Assembly: GCA_003248805.1 (NCBI GenBank)
Contig: QFQY01000071.1
Coordinates: 1 to 21,540 of the forward strand
Source: Chelatococcus sp.
GTDB lineage: Bacteria > Pseudomonadota > Alphaproteobacteria > Rhizobiales > Beijerinckiaceae
Length of the DNA: 21,540 bases
Reading direction: 5' to 3'
Shown piece after piece: positions 7,320-16,836 of the stretch. The stretch's first letter is position 1. Each line of letters opens with the position of its first letter. The notes under the pieces are model-generated. The model was not told where the DNA came from and ran no database searches. It saw only the letters and a program-made list of their open reading frames with translations. The translations under genes and the position numbers were made by a program.

Positions 7320-7973
7320 GTGACGACCGCACGCACGGTCCTCGCCTGCATCGCCACGATCTGCATGGCGGCGGCGAGTGCAGTCGCGCAGGACACGCGC
7401 GATCTCGGCCTGCCACCGGCTTCCGGCTCCCAGAACCCCGTCCTGCCGCCGCCCTCGGGTTCGCAGAACCCGATCCTGCCGCCCCAGAGCGGACAGCGCT
7501 ACGTGCCCGGGGTCGGCGGTCCGTTCGGGGGCGAAAGCGGCATCCCCGGCGACGGTGATCGCAGGATCGGCCCGCCGAGGCCGTCCCGCGGCGGCGAGGT
7601 CGGGGTGGTCGGGACGCTCGCGCCCTCGACGAAAGTCTTCGAGGGCGCGGCGCTGGAGCGGATATCGGACGTGGCTCCGGCGCTGCGCCGGTGCTGGACC
7701 CCGCCGGTCATGGACGGCCCTCAGGCCGGGGCCATGGCGACGGTCCGCTTCAGCCTGCGCCGCGACGGCACGCTGTTCGGCCAGCCGCGCGTGACCTGGG
7801 AGACGCGGGGCACCGATCCCGATCTGCGGCGCCGTTTCACCGAGTCCGTCGTCGCCGCCGTCCATGATTGCACACCGATGAGGTTGTCGCCCGAGCTCGG
7901 AGCCGCTATCGCGGGGCGACCCATGTCCATTCGCTTCCACGGCCGCGCGCCGTCCAATGAAAGGCCGATCTGA
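7320..7973 (+). CDS. Exported protein with TonB/TolA C-terminal-like domain
   Basis: About 217 residues from GTG 7320, chosen because GGGAGG lies eight bases upstream and it gives a clean signal peptide (residues 1-23, ending AVA before QDT). The GTG at 7299 would lengthen the N-terminus. After the signal come two near-identical units, SGSQNPVLPP and SGSQNPILPP (about 35-55), and a proline/glycine-rich low-complexity stretch to about residue 95. Residues about 110-208 resemble a TonB/TolA C-terminal fold: ALRRCWTPP, ATVRFSLRRDGTL, an RRFTESVVAAVHDC helix and a final MSIRFHG strand. Cysteines at 125 and 184 could pair. No membrane anchor apart from the signal. Function unknown; the gene lies between two cyclophilins and overlaps the second (TGATG). 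Confidence 0.75.
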   Translation: MTTARTVLACIATICMAAASAVAQDTRDLGLPPASGSQNPVLPPPSGSQNPILPPQSGQRYVPGVGGPFGGESGIPGDGDRRIGPPRPSRGGEVGVVGTLAPSTKVFEGAALERISDVAPALRRCWTPPVMDGPQAGAMATVRFSLRRDGTLFGQPRVTWETRGTDPDLRRRFTESVVAAVHDCTPMRLSPELGAAIAGRPMSIRFHGRAPSNERPI

Positions 7974-8443
7974 TGTCGCTCGATCCCGAGAACACCATCG
8001 TCATGGAGACCACCAAGGGCCGCGTGGTCATCAAGCTGCGTCCCGATCTCGCCCCCGGCCATGTCGAGCGCATCAAGCAGCTCGCGCGCGAGGGCTTCTA
8101 TGACGGCATCGTCTTCCACCGCGTCATCGACGGCTTCATGGCGCAGGTCGGCTGCCCGCACGGCACCGGCACCGGCGGCTCGGACTATCCGGACCTGAAG
8201 CAGGAGTTCAACGCCGAGCCGCATGTCCGCGGCATCTGCTCCATGGCCCGCGCGCAGAACCCGAACTCGGCCAACAGCCAGTTCTTCATCGTCTTCGACG
8301 ACGCCCGCTTCCTGGACAAGCAGTACACGGTCTGGGGCCAGGTCGTCGAAGGCATGGAGAATGTCGACAAGATCAAGCGCGGCGAGCCGGTGCGCGATCC
8401 CGACTCCATCGTCTCGATGAAGGTGATGGCCGACGCGGCCTGA
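7973..8443 (+). CDS. Cytoplasmic cyclophilin-type peptidyl-prolyl isomerase
   Basis: A 156-residue cyclophilin without a signal peptide, thus cytoplasmic. It has GFYDGIVFHRVIDGFMAQVG with catalytic R50, GTGTGGSDYPDL, NSANSQFFIVF and the closing YTVWGQVVEGMENVDKIK block. It is clearly paralogous to the secreted enzyme at 6754: the segment GFYDGIVFHRVIDGFMAQ is identical in both. ATG 7973 overlaps the preceding stop by one base, so translation is coupled. A palindromic repeat follows 20 bases behind its stop and probably ends or protects the operon transcript. Confidence 0.95.
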   Translation: MSLDPENTIVMETTKGRVVIKLRPDLAPGHVERIKQLAREGFYDGIVFHRVIDGFMAQVGCPHGTGTGGSDYPDLKQEFNAEPHVRGICSMARAQNPNSANSQFFIVFDDARFLDKQYTVWGQVVEGMENVDKIKRGEPVRDPDSIVSMKVMADAA

Positions 8444-8462
8444 GACTAACCGCCCTTCCTCC

Positions 8463-8554
8463 GTCATGCTCGGGCTAGACCCGAGCATCTCGGAAACCAG
8501 CACTGTCTGGTCATGAGATTCTCGGGTCTGCGCTTCGCTCCGCCCGAGAATGAC
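8463..8554. repeat. Dispersed palindromic repeat, type A copy 2
   Basis: Same architecture and ends as the copy at 2093: GTCATGCTCGGG at the left, an inner CTCGGG-CTAGA-CCCGAG hairpin, ATTCTCGGG later, and CCCGAGAATGAC at the right. The middle differs by an insertion of about 17 bases. It lies between the second cyclophilin and queA. Confidence 0.8.
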
Positions 8555-8613
8555 GGACGATGGCTTCGGGCTTGACCCGCGCGCTCCTGTGACAGGCGAC
8601 AAGCGCTAGTCCG

Positions 8614-9699
8614 ATGAACGTCGATCTCTTCGATTTCGAGCTTCCCGACGAGCGGATCGCGCTGAGGCCGGCGAGCCCGCGCGACGTGGCACGCATGCTC
8701 GTCGTCAGGCCGGGAGGCGAGCCGGCCCTCGAGGATCGCATCGTCCGCGACCTGCCGTCCTTCCTGCGCGAGGGCGATGCGCTCGTGCTCAACGACACGC
8801 GCGTGATTCCGTCGCGTCTGCGTGGACGGCGCTATCGCGGCGAGGACTCGGCGCGCGTCGAGATCATGCTGCACAAGCGCGAGAGCGAGGATCGCTGGCT
8901 CGCCTTCGCCCGCCCCGCCAAGAAGCTCGCGATCGGGGAACGGGTCGTCTTCGATGCGGAAAACGCGAGCAACGCCTGCGAGCTCGCCCGGCTGCATGCC
9001 GAGGTGCTCGCGAAGGGCGAGGGCGGCGAGGTCGAGCTGCGCTTCTCCCTGACCGGCGCCTGGCTGGACGAGGCCATCGCCCGGTTCGGCGAATTGCCGC
9101 TTCCGCCCTACATCGCCGGCAAGCGCGCCGTCGATTCAGCCGACACCGCCGACTACCAGACCGCCTATGCCCGCGAGGACGGGGCCGTCGCCGCTCCCAC
9201 CGCGGGGCTGCACTTCACGCCCGAGCTCTTCGCGGCGCTCGAAGCGCGCGGCGTCTCCCGCCATTTCGTCACGCTGCATGTCGGAGCCGGCACCTTCCTG
9301 CCGGTGAAGGCCGAGGACACCGACGATCACCGCATGCATGCCGAGTGGGGGACGGTCTCGGCCGGGACGGCCGACGCCCTGAACGCGGTCAAGGCGCGGG
9401 GCGGCCGGATCGTCGCGGTCGGCACGACCTCGCTGCGCCTGCTCGAAAGCGCGACCGGCGAGGATGGCGTCGTCCGTCCCTTCTCCGGCGATACGGCGAT
9501 CTTCATCACGCCCGGCTATCGCTTCCGGGCCGTCGACCTGCTGATGACCAATTTCCACCTGCCGCGCTCGACGCTGTTCATGCTCGTCTCCGCCTTCGCC
9601 GGGCTCGACCCGATGAAGCGCGCCTATGCGCATGCGATCGCGGAAGGGTATCGCTTCTATTCCTACGGCGATTCCTCGCTCCTGCACCGCGCCGGATAG
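8614..9699 (+). CDS. queA: tRNA preQ1(34) S-adenosylmethionine ribosyltransferase-isomerase
   Basis: A 361-residue QueA, the enzyme that transfers and rearranges the ribosyl group of S-adenosylmethionine onto preQ1 at tRNA position 34, giving epoxyqueuosine. Length and motifs are typical: start MNVDLFDFELPDERIALRPA, LNDTRVIPSRLRG, then YQTAYAREDGAVAAPTAGLH, VTLHVGAGTFLPV, the ATGEDG segment and NFHLPRSTLFMLVSAF near the C-terminus. ATG 8614 gives the usual N-terminus, although its ribosome-binding site is weak. The partner gene tgt, often next door in this order, is not behind it here. Confidence 0.97.
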   Translation: MNVDLFDFELPDERIALRPASPRDVARMLVVRPGGEPALEDRIVRDLPSFLREGDALVLNDTRVIPSRLRGRRYRGEDSARVEIMLHKRESEDRWLAFARPAKKLAIGERVVFDAENASNACELARLHAEVLAKGEGGEVELRFSLTGAWLDEAIARFGELPLPPYIAGKRAVDSADTADYQTAYAREDGAVAAPTAGLHFTPELFAALEARGVSRHFVTLHVGAGTFLPVKAEDTDDHRMHAEWGTVSAGTADALNAVKARGGRIVAVGTTSLRLLESATGEDGVVRPFSGDTAIFITPGYRFRAVDLLMTNFHLPRSTLFMLVSAFAGLDPMKRAYAHAIAEGYRFYSYGDSSLLHRAG

Positions 9700-9784
9700 C
9701 GCCCGACGCATCGGGCTCGCCATCGGCGGGCGAAAATGCTACCCGGCTCGGCAACGAGAATTTCGAAGCGACACACTGGGCGAC

Positions 9785-10447
9785 ATGGCCGATATTTTCC
9801 GCGAGATCGACGAAGAGGTCCGCCGCGACAAGGCGGCGGAGCTCTGGCGCAAATACGGGTGGCTGATTTCGGCCCTGGCGGTGCTGGCCGTCCTCGGTGT
9901 CGCGGGCTGGCAGTTCTGGCAGCATCGCGAGAACCAGGCGGCGCAGGCCGTGGGCGCCCGCTTCGAGGCCGCGCTGAAATCGTCGCGCGACGGCAACAGC
10001 GACGAGGCGGAGAAGATCCTCGGCGAGCTCGCGGCCAATCCTCCCGCCGGCTACCGCCAGCTCGCGCGCTTCCGTCTCGCGGCCGAGATCGCCAAGCAGG
10101 ACCCCGCCGGCGCCGCTACCGCTTTCGACGCCATTGCCAACGACGCCTCGCTCGCTCCGCTCTATCGCGATCTCGCCCGGCTGCGGGCGGGCATGCTGCG
10201 TGTCGATCTCGTGCCTTATGCCGAGATCAAGGCGGCGCTCGAGCCGCTCGCCACGCCGCAGGGCGTCTGGCGGCATTCCGCCCGCGAATTCCTCGGCATC
10301 GCCGCGCTCAAGGCCAATCTCTTCGAGGATGCCGGGCGCTGGTTCGACGCCATCGTCACCGACCCGCAATCGCCGCCTGTGCTGCGTCAGCGTACGGAGC
10401 TCTATCTGACGCTCGTGCGCGGCGGCCCGGTCGAAACCAGGAACTGA
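9785..10447 (+). CDS. YfgM-like membrane-anchored TPR protein
   Basis: About 220 residues. A charged N-terminus (MADIFREIDEEVRRDKAAEL) leads into one membrane helix (about residues 24-45, WLISALAVLAVLGVAGWQFW), with the rest facing the periplasm. Residues about 50-190 are helical with TPR-like repeats (AAQAVGARFEAALKS; GYRQLARFRLAAEIAKQ; ARLRAGMLRVDL; AREFLGIAALKANLF). This is the layout of the YfgM/TPR_21 family, an ancillary SecYEG-associated factor in enterobacteria. It lies directly upstream of der, as yfgM does in enterobacteria, where bamB is placed between. Here no bamB is present; only 40 bases separate the genes. Confidence 0.85.
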   Translation: MADIFREIDEEVRRDKAAELWRKYGWLISALAVLAVLGVAGWQFWQHRENQAAQAVGARFEAALKSSRDGNSDEAEKILGELAANPPAGYRQLARFRLAAEIAKQDPAGAATAFDAIANDASLAPLYRDLARLRAGMLRVDLVPYAEIKAALEPLATPQGVWRHSAREFLGIAALKANLFEDAGRWFDAIVTDPQSPPVLRQRTELYLTLVRGGPVETRN

Positions 10448-10487
10448 TCGACCGTCGCCCGTCGGGGCGCGGCGAGACCGGAACACG

Positions 10488-11900
10488 ATGACAGCCACCG
10501 TCGCCATCATAGGCCGCCCGAATGTCGGCAAGTCGACGCTGTTCAACCGGCTCGTCGGCAAGAAACTCGCTCTGGTCGACGACCGGCCGGGCGTTACCCG
10601 CGACCGGCGCGAGGGCGACGCCGCGCTCGGGCATCTGCGTTTCAAGATCATCGACACGGCGGGGCTGGAAGAGGCGGCGCCCGACTCGCTCGCCGGGCGC
10701 ATGCGCGCCCAGACCGAGACCGCGATCGCCCAGGCCGACGTCATCCTCTTCATGATCGACGCCAGGCTCGGCCTGACGCCGATGGACCAGCCCTTCGCCG
10801 ATCTCGTGCGCAAATCGGGCAAGCCGGTCATCCTGCTCGCCAACAAGGCCGAGGGGAAGAAGGGGCTCGACGGGATTTTCGAATCCTACTCGCTCGGCCT
10901 CGGCGATCCCGTGCCCTTCTCGGCCGAGCATGGCGAGGGCACCTCCGATCTGCTCGAGGCGCTCGCCCCCTTCGTCGACGACGAGCCGGAGGAGGACGAG
11001 GTCGAGGACCCGAGCTACGGCGACAAGCGCTGGGTCGAAGTCCCGGGTGCCACCGATGAGCAGGACGAGAACGCCGACCCCAGCAAGCCGCTGCGCGTGA
11101 CGATCATCGGGCGTCCCAATGCCGGCAAATCGACGCTGGTCAACCGCATGATCGGCGAGGACCGGATGCTGACCGGCCCGGAGGCCGGCATCACCCGCGA
11201 CACCATCTCGGTCGATTACGAGTGGCGCGGCCGGCCGGTGAAGCTCTTCGACACGGCCGGGATGCGCAAGCGCGCCCGCATCGAGGAGAAGCTGGAGAAA
11301 CTCTCCGTCGCGGATTCGCTTCGCGCGATCCGTTTCGCGGAAGTCGTCGTCGTGCTGCTCGACGCCACCATCCCCTTCGAGAAGCAGGACCTGACCCTGG
11401 TCGACCTGACCGAGCGCGAAGGCCGGACGGTCGTCATCGGCCTGAACAAATGGGATCTCGTCGCCGACAAGCAGGGCCTGCTGGCCGAGCTCAAGGAGAA
11501 GGCCAACCATCTGCTGGCGCAGGTGCGCGGCGTGCCGATCGTGCCACTGTCGGGCCTTGCCGGGGAAGGCATCGACCGGCTGATGCAGGCGGTGTTCCAG
11601 TCCTACGAGGTCTGGAACCGGCGCGTCTCGACGGCGCGGATCAACCGCTGGCTCGAAGGCGTGCTCTCGGCGCATCCGCCGCCGGCCGTCGCCGGCCGCC
11701 GCATCAAGATCCGCTACATGACGCAGGCCAAGGCGCGCCCGCCGACCTTCGCGCTGTTCGGCAACCAGCTCGACCATCTGCCGGTGTCCTACACCCGCTA
11801 TCTGGTGAACAATCTGCGCGAGGCCTTCGAGCTGCCCGGCACGCCGATCCGCCTCCATACGCGCGGCGGCGACAACCCCTACGACAAGGGGAAGGGGTAG
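10488..11900 (+). CDS. der: Ribosome biogenesis GTPase Der (EngA)
   Basis: A 470-residue tandem GTPase needed for 50S ribosomal subunit assembly. The first G domain has GRPNVGKST (9-17), DTAG (56-59) and NKAE (119-122). An acidic linker (about 164-178) follows. The second G domain has GRPNAGKST (208-216), DTAG (255-258) and NKWD (320-323). A C-terminal KH-like domain ends the protein, with RIKIRYMTQAKARPPTFALF. All nucleotide-binding motifs are intact. It is the last plus-strand gene; a large inverted repeat follows before the convergent dehydrogenase gene. Confidence 0.98.
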   Translation: MTATVAIIGRPNVGKSTLFNRLVGKKLALVDDRPGVTRDRREGDAALGHLRFKIIDTAGLEEAAPDSLAGRMRAQTETAIAQADVILFMIDARLGLTPMDQPFADLVRKSGKPVILLANKAEGKKGLDGIFESYSLGLGDPVPFSAEHGEGTSDLLEALAPFVDDEPEEDEVEDPSYGDKRWVEVPGATDEQDENADPSKPLRVTIIGRPNAGKSTLVNRMIGEDRMLTGPEAGITRDTISVDYEWRGRPVKLFDTAGMRKRARIEEKLEKLSVADSLRAIRFAEVVVVLLDATIPFEKQDLTLVDLTEREGRTVVIGLNKWDLVADKQGLLAELKEKANHLLAQVRGVPIVPLSGLAGEGIDRLMQAVFQSYEVWNRRVSTARINRWLEGVLSAHPPPAVAGRRIKIRYMTQAKARPPTFALFGNQLDHLPVSYTRYLVNNLREAFELPGTPIRLHTRGGDNPYDKGKG

Positions 11901-11911
11901 CGAGAGCCTTT

Positions 11912-12068
11912 CCTTCTCCCCTTGCGGGAGAAGGTGGCAGCGCGGAGCGCTGACGGATGAGGGGTCTCACGGCATGTCGACGTCATGCCTGGGTGTACGC
12001 CCGGCGGATGGGGCGGCGCGACCCCTCATCCGCCCCTTTGGGGCACCTTCTCCCGCAAGGGGAGAAGG
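11912..12068. repeat. Long inverted repeat between convergent genes
   Basis: The first 25 bases of the left arm (11912-11936) are an exact reverse complement of 12044-12068, and GGATGAGGGGTC (11955-11966) is the reverse complement of GACCCCTCATCC. The parts between differ. Each outer arm is also a hairpin by itself: CCTTCTCCC paired with GGGAGAAGG. It therefore looks like two oppositely oriented copies of one repeat. Placed 12 bases behind der and 25 bases behind the convergent SDR gene, it probably acts as a two-way transcript end. Confidence 0.85.
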
Positions 12069-12092
12069 CAGGAGGCGCCCCTCTCGAAAGGC

Positions 12093-12839
12093 TTACGCCG
12101 GCATCTGCGGCGTCAGCACCTTGCCCTGTGGGAAATCGAAGATCTTGCCGGTCTCGGTCCAGCCGGGAGACGCGATCGCGACCAGATGCGGCGCCAGCTC
12201 CTCGGGCGTCCTCAGCGTCTCCGGATCCTCGCCCGGCATCGCCTCGGCGCGCATGCGGGTCCGCAGCGGCCCCGGATTGACCAGCATCACCTTCATCGGC
12301 GTCGAGGCCTTCTCGGCCGCGTAGCTGCGCGCCATCGCCTCCAGGGCCGCCTTCGAGATCGAATAGGGCCCCCAATAGGCGCGGCAGCTATGCGCGGCGC
12401 CGGACGACATCATGATGACGCGCGCCGCGTCGGAGGCCTGCAGGGCCGGCTCGACCGATTTCAGCAGGCGCCAGTTGGCGGTGACGTTGGTGTCGAACAC
12501 CTTGTCCCATTCCTTCGGCGAGGCATGGGTCAGCGGCGAAAGCGGGCCGAGAATGCCGGCATTGGCCAGCAGGATGTCGAGCTTGCCCCAGCGCTGCTGG
12601 AGCGCGGGCCCGAGCCGCGCCACCGCCTCGGCATCGGCGAGGTCGAGTGGCACGAGCGTCGCGCCGTCGGGGCTGCCGGCGGCCTTGATCGCGTCGTCGA
12701 GCTCTTCCAGGGCGCCGGTGGTGCGGGCGAGCGCGACGACATGGGCGCCGGCCCCGGCCAAAGCGAGCGCGCCCGCCCGCCCGATGCCGCGCGACGCACC
12801 TGTGACGAGCGCGACGCGCCCTGCGAGAGGCTTGGTCAT
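12093..12839 (-). CDS. Short-chain dehydrogenase/reductase (YciK-like)
   Basis: A 248-residue classical SDR oxidoreductase. Cofactor motif TGASRGIG (13-20), NAG (93-95) and the catalytic set S146, Y159 and K163 (in YSISKAAL) are all present. R18 in the glycine motif together with R39 after the second strand hints at NADP(H) preference. The substrate cannot be told; it resembles YciK-type enzymes often found near purF in Hyphomicrobiales. AGGA seven bases before the ATG at 12839 supports the start. It is the last gene of the minus-strand block, 118 bases behind purF; the gap holds an imperfect stem (CAGCCCTC at 12879 with GAGGGCTG at 12932). Confidence 0.92.
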   Translation of the reverse strand: MTKPLAGRVALVTGASRGIGRAGALALAGAGAHVVALARTTGALEELDDAIKAAGSPDGATLVPLDLADAEAVARLGPALQQRWGKLDILLANAGILGPLSPLTHASPKEWDKVFDTNVTANWRLLKSVEPALQASDAARVIMMSSGAAHSCRAYWGPYSISKAALEAMARSYAAEKASTPMKVMLVNPGPLRTRMRAEAMPGEDPETLRTPEELAPHLVAIASPGWTETGKIFDFPQGKVLTPQMPA

Positions 12840-12957
12840 GGCCGATCCTGTCAGAGCACGCCTGGAGAGAGACGATTGCAGCCCTCCGCCGAACGTCTGG
12901 CCGAAGAGCTCGGCTCGCGGCGTCGCGGGGTGAGGGCTGCGTGCGAGGTGATGACCC

Positions 12958-14430
12958 TCAGCCGGCCTCGGCGAGCAGGGAGATCTGCTGCTTCGCGCTC
13001 TCGCCGACCATGTCGGTCAGCGAGGTGGGGTAGTCGCCGGTGAAGCAATGGTCGGTGAACTGCGGCCTCGCGGGGTCGCGCCGCTCATGGCCCATCGCCC
13101 GATAGAGACCGTCGACCGAGATGAAGGCGAGCGAATCGGCGCCGACGAACTGGCGCATCTCCTCGAGCGAATGCGTCGCCGCCAGCAGCTTCTCGCGATC
13201 CGGCGTGTCGATGCCGTAATAGTCGGGATGGGTGATCGGCGGCGAGGAGATGCGGAAATGCACCTCGCGGGCGCCGGCCTCGCGCATCATCTTGACGATC
13301 TTGAACGAGGTCGTGCCGCGCACGATCGAATCGTCGACCAGCACGATGCTCTTGCCCTCGACCACCGAGCGGTTGGCCGAGTGCTTCAGCTTGACGCCGA
13401 GCTCGCGGACCTTCTGCGTCGGCTCGATGAAGGTGCGCCCGACATAGTGGTTCCGGATGATGCCGAGCTCGAAGGGGATGCCGCTCGCCTGCGAATAGCC
13501 GAGCGCCGCCGGCACGCCGGAATCGGGAACCGGCACGACGACATCGGCCAGCGCCGGCGATTCCTGCGCGAGCACGGCGCCCATCGCCTTGCGGCGCTCA
13601 TAGATGCTGCGGCCCTTCACGATGGAATCGGGACGGGCGAAATAGATGTACTCGAAGATGCAGGGCCGCTCGGCCACGGGCGGGAAGGGCTTGTGGCTCT
13701 CGATGCCGCTCTCGGAGATGATGACGACCTCTCCGTTCTCGATCTCGCGCACGAACTTGGCGCCGATGATGTCGAGCGCGCAGGTCTCGGAGGTCAGGAT
13801 CGGGGCACCGTCGAGCTCGCCCAGCACGAGCGGGCGGATGCCGAGCGGATCGCGCGCGCCGATCAGCTTCTGGTTGGTCATGCCGACGAAGGCATAGGCG
13901 CCCTCGATCTGGCGGATGGCCTCGATGAAGCGCTCGACGAAATGCGCCTTGCGGCTGCGGGCGACCAGATGCAGCAGAACTTCGGTGTCCGAAGTGGACT
14001 GGTAGATCGCGCCGTCGCGCACGAGGTTGCGCCGCAGCGTCAGCCCGTTGGTCAGGTTGCCGTTATGGGCGACCGCGAAGCCGCTGCCATGCAGCTCGGC
14101 GAAGAGCGGCTGGACGTTGCGCAGGATGGTCTCGCCCGTCGTCGAATAGCGCACATGGCCGATCGACTGCCGGCCCTTGAGCTGGTCGATCACGCCTGCG
14201 CTGGAGAAGGCGTCGCCGACGAGGCCGAGACGGCGCTCCGAATGGAAGCGGTTGCCGTCGAAGGAGACGATGCCCGCCGCCTCCTGCCCGCGATGCTGGA
14301 GGGCGTGAAGGCCGAGAGCCGTCAGCGCTGCGGCGTCGGCATGCCCGAAGATGCCGAACACGCCGCACTCCTCGCGGAGCCGGTCGGCGTTCGGATCGAA
14401 GGCACCTTCGGTCTCGGTCTGCGGGATCAT
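12958..14430 (-). CDS. purF: Amidophosphoribosyltransferase
   Basis: A 490-residue enzyme for the first committed step of purine synthesis, making 5-phosphoribosylamine from PRPP and glutamine. The N-terminal glutaminase domain starts with a 21-residue propeptide followed by C22 (in EECGVFGIFG), the nucleophile exposed on processing; HRGQEAAG and RYSTTG follow. The C-terminal phosphoribosyltransferase domain has the PRPP loop VDDSIVRGTTS (365-375). Of the four cysteines that bind an iron-sulfur cluster in the Bacillus enzyme, only C257 and one in DHCFTG seem kept, so a cluster is unlikely. AGGAG seven bases before the ATG supports the start. It lies 54 bases behind cvpA. Confidence 0.97.
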   Translation of the reverse strand: MIPQTETEGAFDPNADRLREECGVFGIFGHADAAALTALGLHALQHRGQEAAGIVSFDGNRFHSERRLGLVGDAFSSAGVIDQLKGRQSIGHVRYSTTGETILRNVQPLFAELHGSGFAVAHNGNLTNGLTLRRNLVRDGAIYQSTSDTEVLLHLVARSRKAHFVERFIEAIRQIEGAYAFVGMTNQKLIGARDPLGIRPLVLGELDGAPILTSETCALDIIGAKFVREIENGEVVIISESGIESHKPFPPVAERPCIFEYIYFARPDSIVKGRSIYERRKAMGAVLAQESPALADVVVPVPDSGVPAALGYSQASGIPFELGIIRNHYVGRTFIEPTQKVRELGVKLKHSANRSVVEGKSIVLVDDSIVRGTTSFKIVKMMREAGAREVHFRISSPPITHPDYYGIDTPDREKLLAATHSLEEMRQFVGADSLAFISVDGLYRAMGHERRDPARPQFTDHCFTGDYPTSLTDMVGESAKQQISLLAEAG

Positions 14431-14484
14431 CTCAGAACTCCTGCTGCGACGGCCGATGCATGCAAAAATCGTTCTGCACGACGA

Positions 14485-15168
14485 TCACGGCCGAGTCGGG
14501 GCGGCCGAGCCCGGCTGGGTCGATTCGATGGCCTTCTGGAGCGCCTGCCGGTCGGAGGCGTTCGGAAGCTGGGTCCGCCGCTGCGGGTCGGCGGTCGGGC
14601 TGGCGGGAGCGCGCGGCTCCTCCGCCGGAGCCTCGGTCGGCTCGGTGCCGGCCTTGGGCTTCAGCAGGCCCTTGATGAAGTCGGGGCTCATGTCCTGCGG
14701 CAGCATGGCCAGCAGCGAGCGCCCGGTTTCCTCGAGCACCGGCTTGGCCTTGGCGTCCTTGGCCCAGACCGGCATCTGCTTGTCGCCCATCAGCTGCGCG
14801 AAGAACAGGTAGCCGATCACGGCGAGCAGCAGCCCGCGCGCCGCGCCGAAGACGAAGCCCAGCGTGCGGTCGAGCGCGCCGATGCGCGAATCGAGCACGA
14901 AGTCGGAGACGCGGGCGGTGACCAGGGACACCACGATCAGCGTGCCCAGGAACAGGGCGGCGATGGAGGCGATCAGCGCGACCGTTTCGTTGGAGATGTA
15001 CTGCTTGGCCATCGGCAGGAGCTGCGGGTGGAACACCCACGCGACCGCCGCCGCCGCCACCCACGAGGCGATGGCGAGCACTTCGCGCGTGAGGCCGCGC
15101 ACTGCGGCCAGCAACGCCGAGATCAGAACCACGCCGATGACGACGAGATCGAGAATGGTGACTGGCAT
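14485..15168 (-). CDS. cvpA: CvpA family membrane protein
   Basis: A 227-residue inner-membrane protein of the CvpA family (named for colicin V production; also linked to envelope stress tolerance). Four hydrophobic segments lie in the first 130 residues, beginning with LDLVVIGVVLISALLAAVRG and including the family motif RGLTREVLAIASWV, DRTLGFVFGAARG and VIGYLFFAQLM. The C-terminal 90 residues are a hydrophilic, proline- and alanine-rich tail. The cvpA-purF order is widely conserved. The gene is separated from radA by 105 bases that contain a candidate promoter. Confidence 0.92.
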   Translation of the reverse strand: MPVTILDLVVIGVVLISALLAAVRGLTREVLAIASWVAAAAVAWVFHPQLLPMAKQYISNETVALIASIAALFLGTLIVVSLVTARVSDFVLDSRIGALDRTLGFVFGAARGLLLAVIGYLFFAQLMGDKQMPVWAKDAKAKPVLEETGRSLLAMLPQDMSPDFIKGLLKPKAGTEPTEAPAEEPRAPASPTADPQRRTQLPNASDRQALQKAIESTQPGSAAPTRP

Positions 15169-15231
15169 GTGGGGCCGCTTCGCTGATGTTGCCGGACGGC
15201 CCGCAGTAAATGGGGAGGCCGTTTCGATTTT

Positions 15232-15260
15232 GCTATACGCCCTCAGGGCCTGTGCGTCAC
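15232..15260 (-). promoter_or_regulatory. Candidate promoter upstream of cvpA-purF
   Basis: On the minus strand, GTGACG (15260-15255) and TATAGC (15237-15232) are 17 bases apart, a fair fit to a housekeeping sigma-70-type promoter. It lies about 60 bases upstream of the cvpA start, in the gap behind radA. It would let cvpA, purF and the SDR gene be expressed apart from dnaB-alr-radA. Judged by eye only. Confidence 0.3.
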
Positions 15261-15273
15261 CATTGCGACGCTG

Positions 15274-16674
<1,401 letters not shown>

Positions 16675-16706
16675 CAGCCGACGCTGCCGTCGATGCAAAC
16701 CGCGAC

Positions 16707-16811
16707 GTCATCCCGGACAAGCCGCGTAGCGGCGCCGCTCCGGGATCCATCGAAGGGCTCCGGAGCTCCAAGATCGATCCCGGAGCGCCGCTTGGCTACG
16801 TGCGGGATGAC
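16707..16811. repeat. Dispersed palindromic repeat, type B copy 1
   Basis: The element starts GTCATCCCGG and ends CGGGATGAC, so the ends pair. Inner parts include CAAGCCGCGTAGCGGCG and a GATCCATCGA segment also seen, in the other order, at 19645-19737. It fills most of the gap between the alr stop and the radA start. Confidence 0.75.
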
Positions 16812-16836
16812 GGCGCGCGTGGTCAAATCGTTCACA

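Noticed and set aside
13048..15186. A 712-codon plus-strand open frame
   Set aside because: Antisense shadow of purF and cvpA; low-complexity, charged translation with no recognisable domain.
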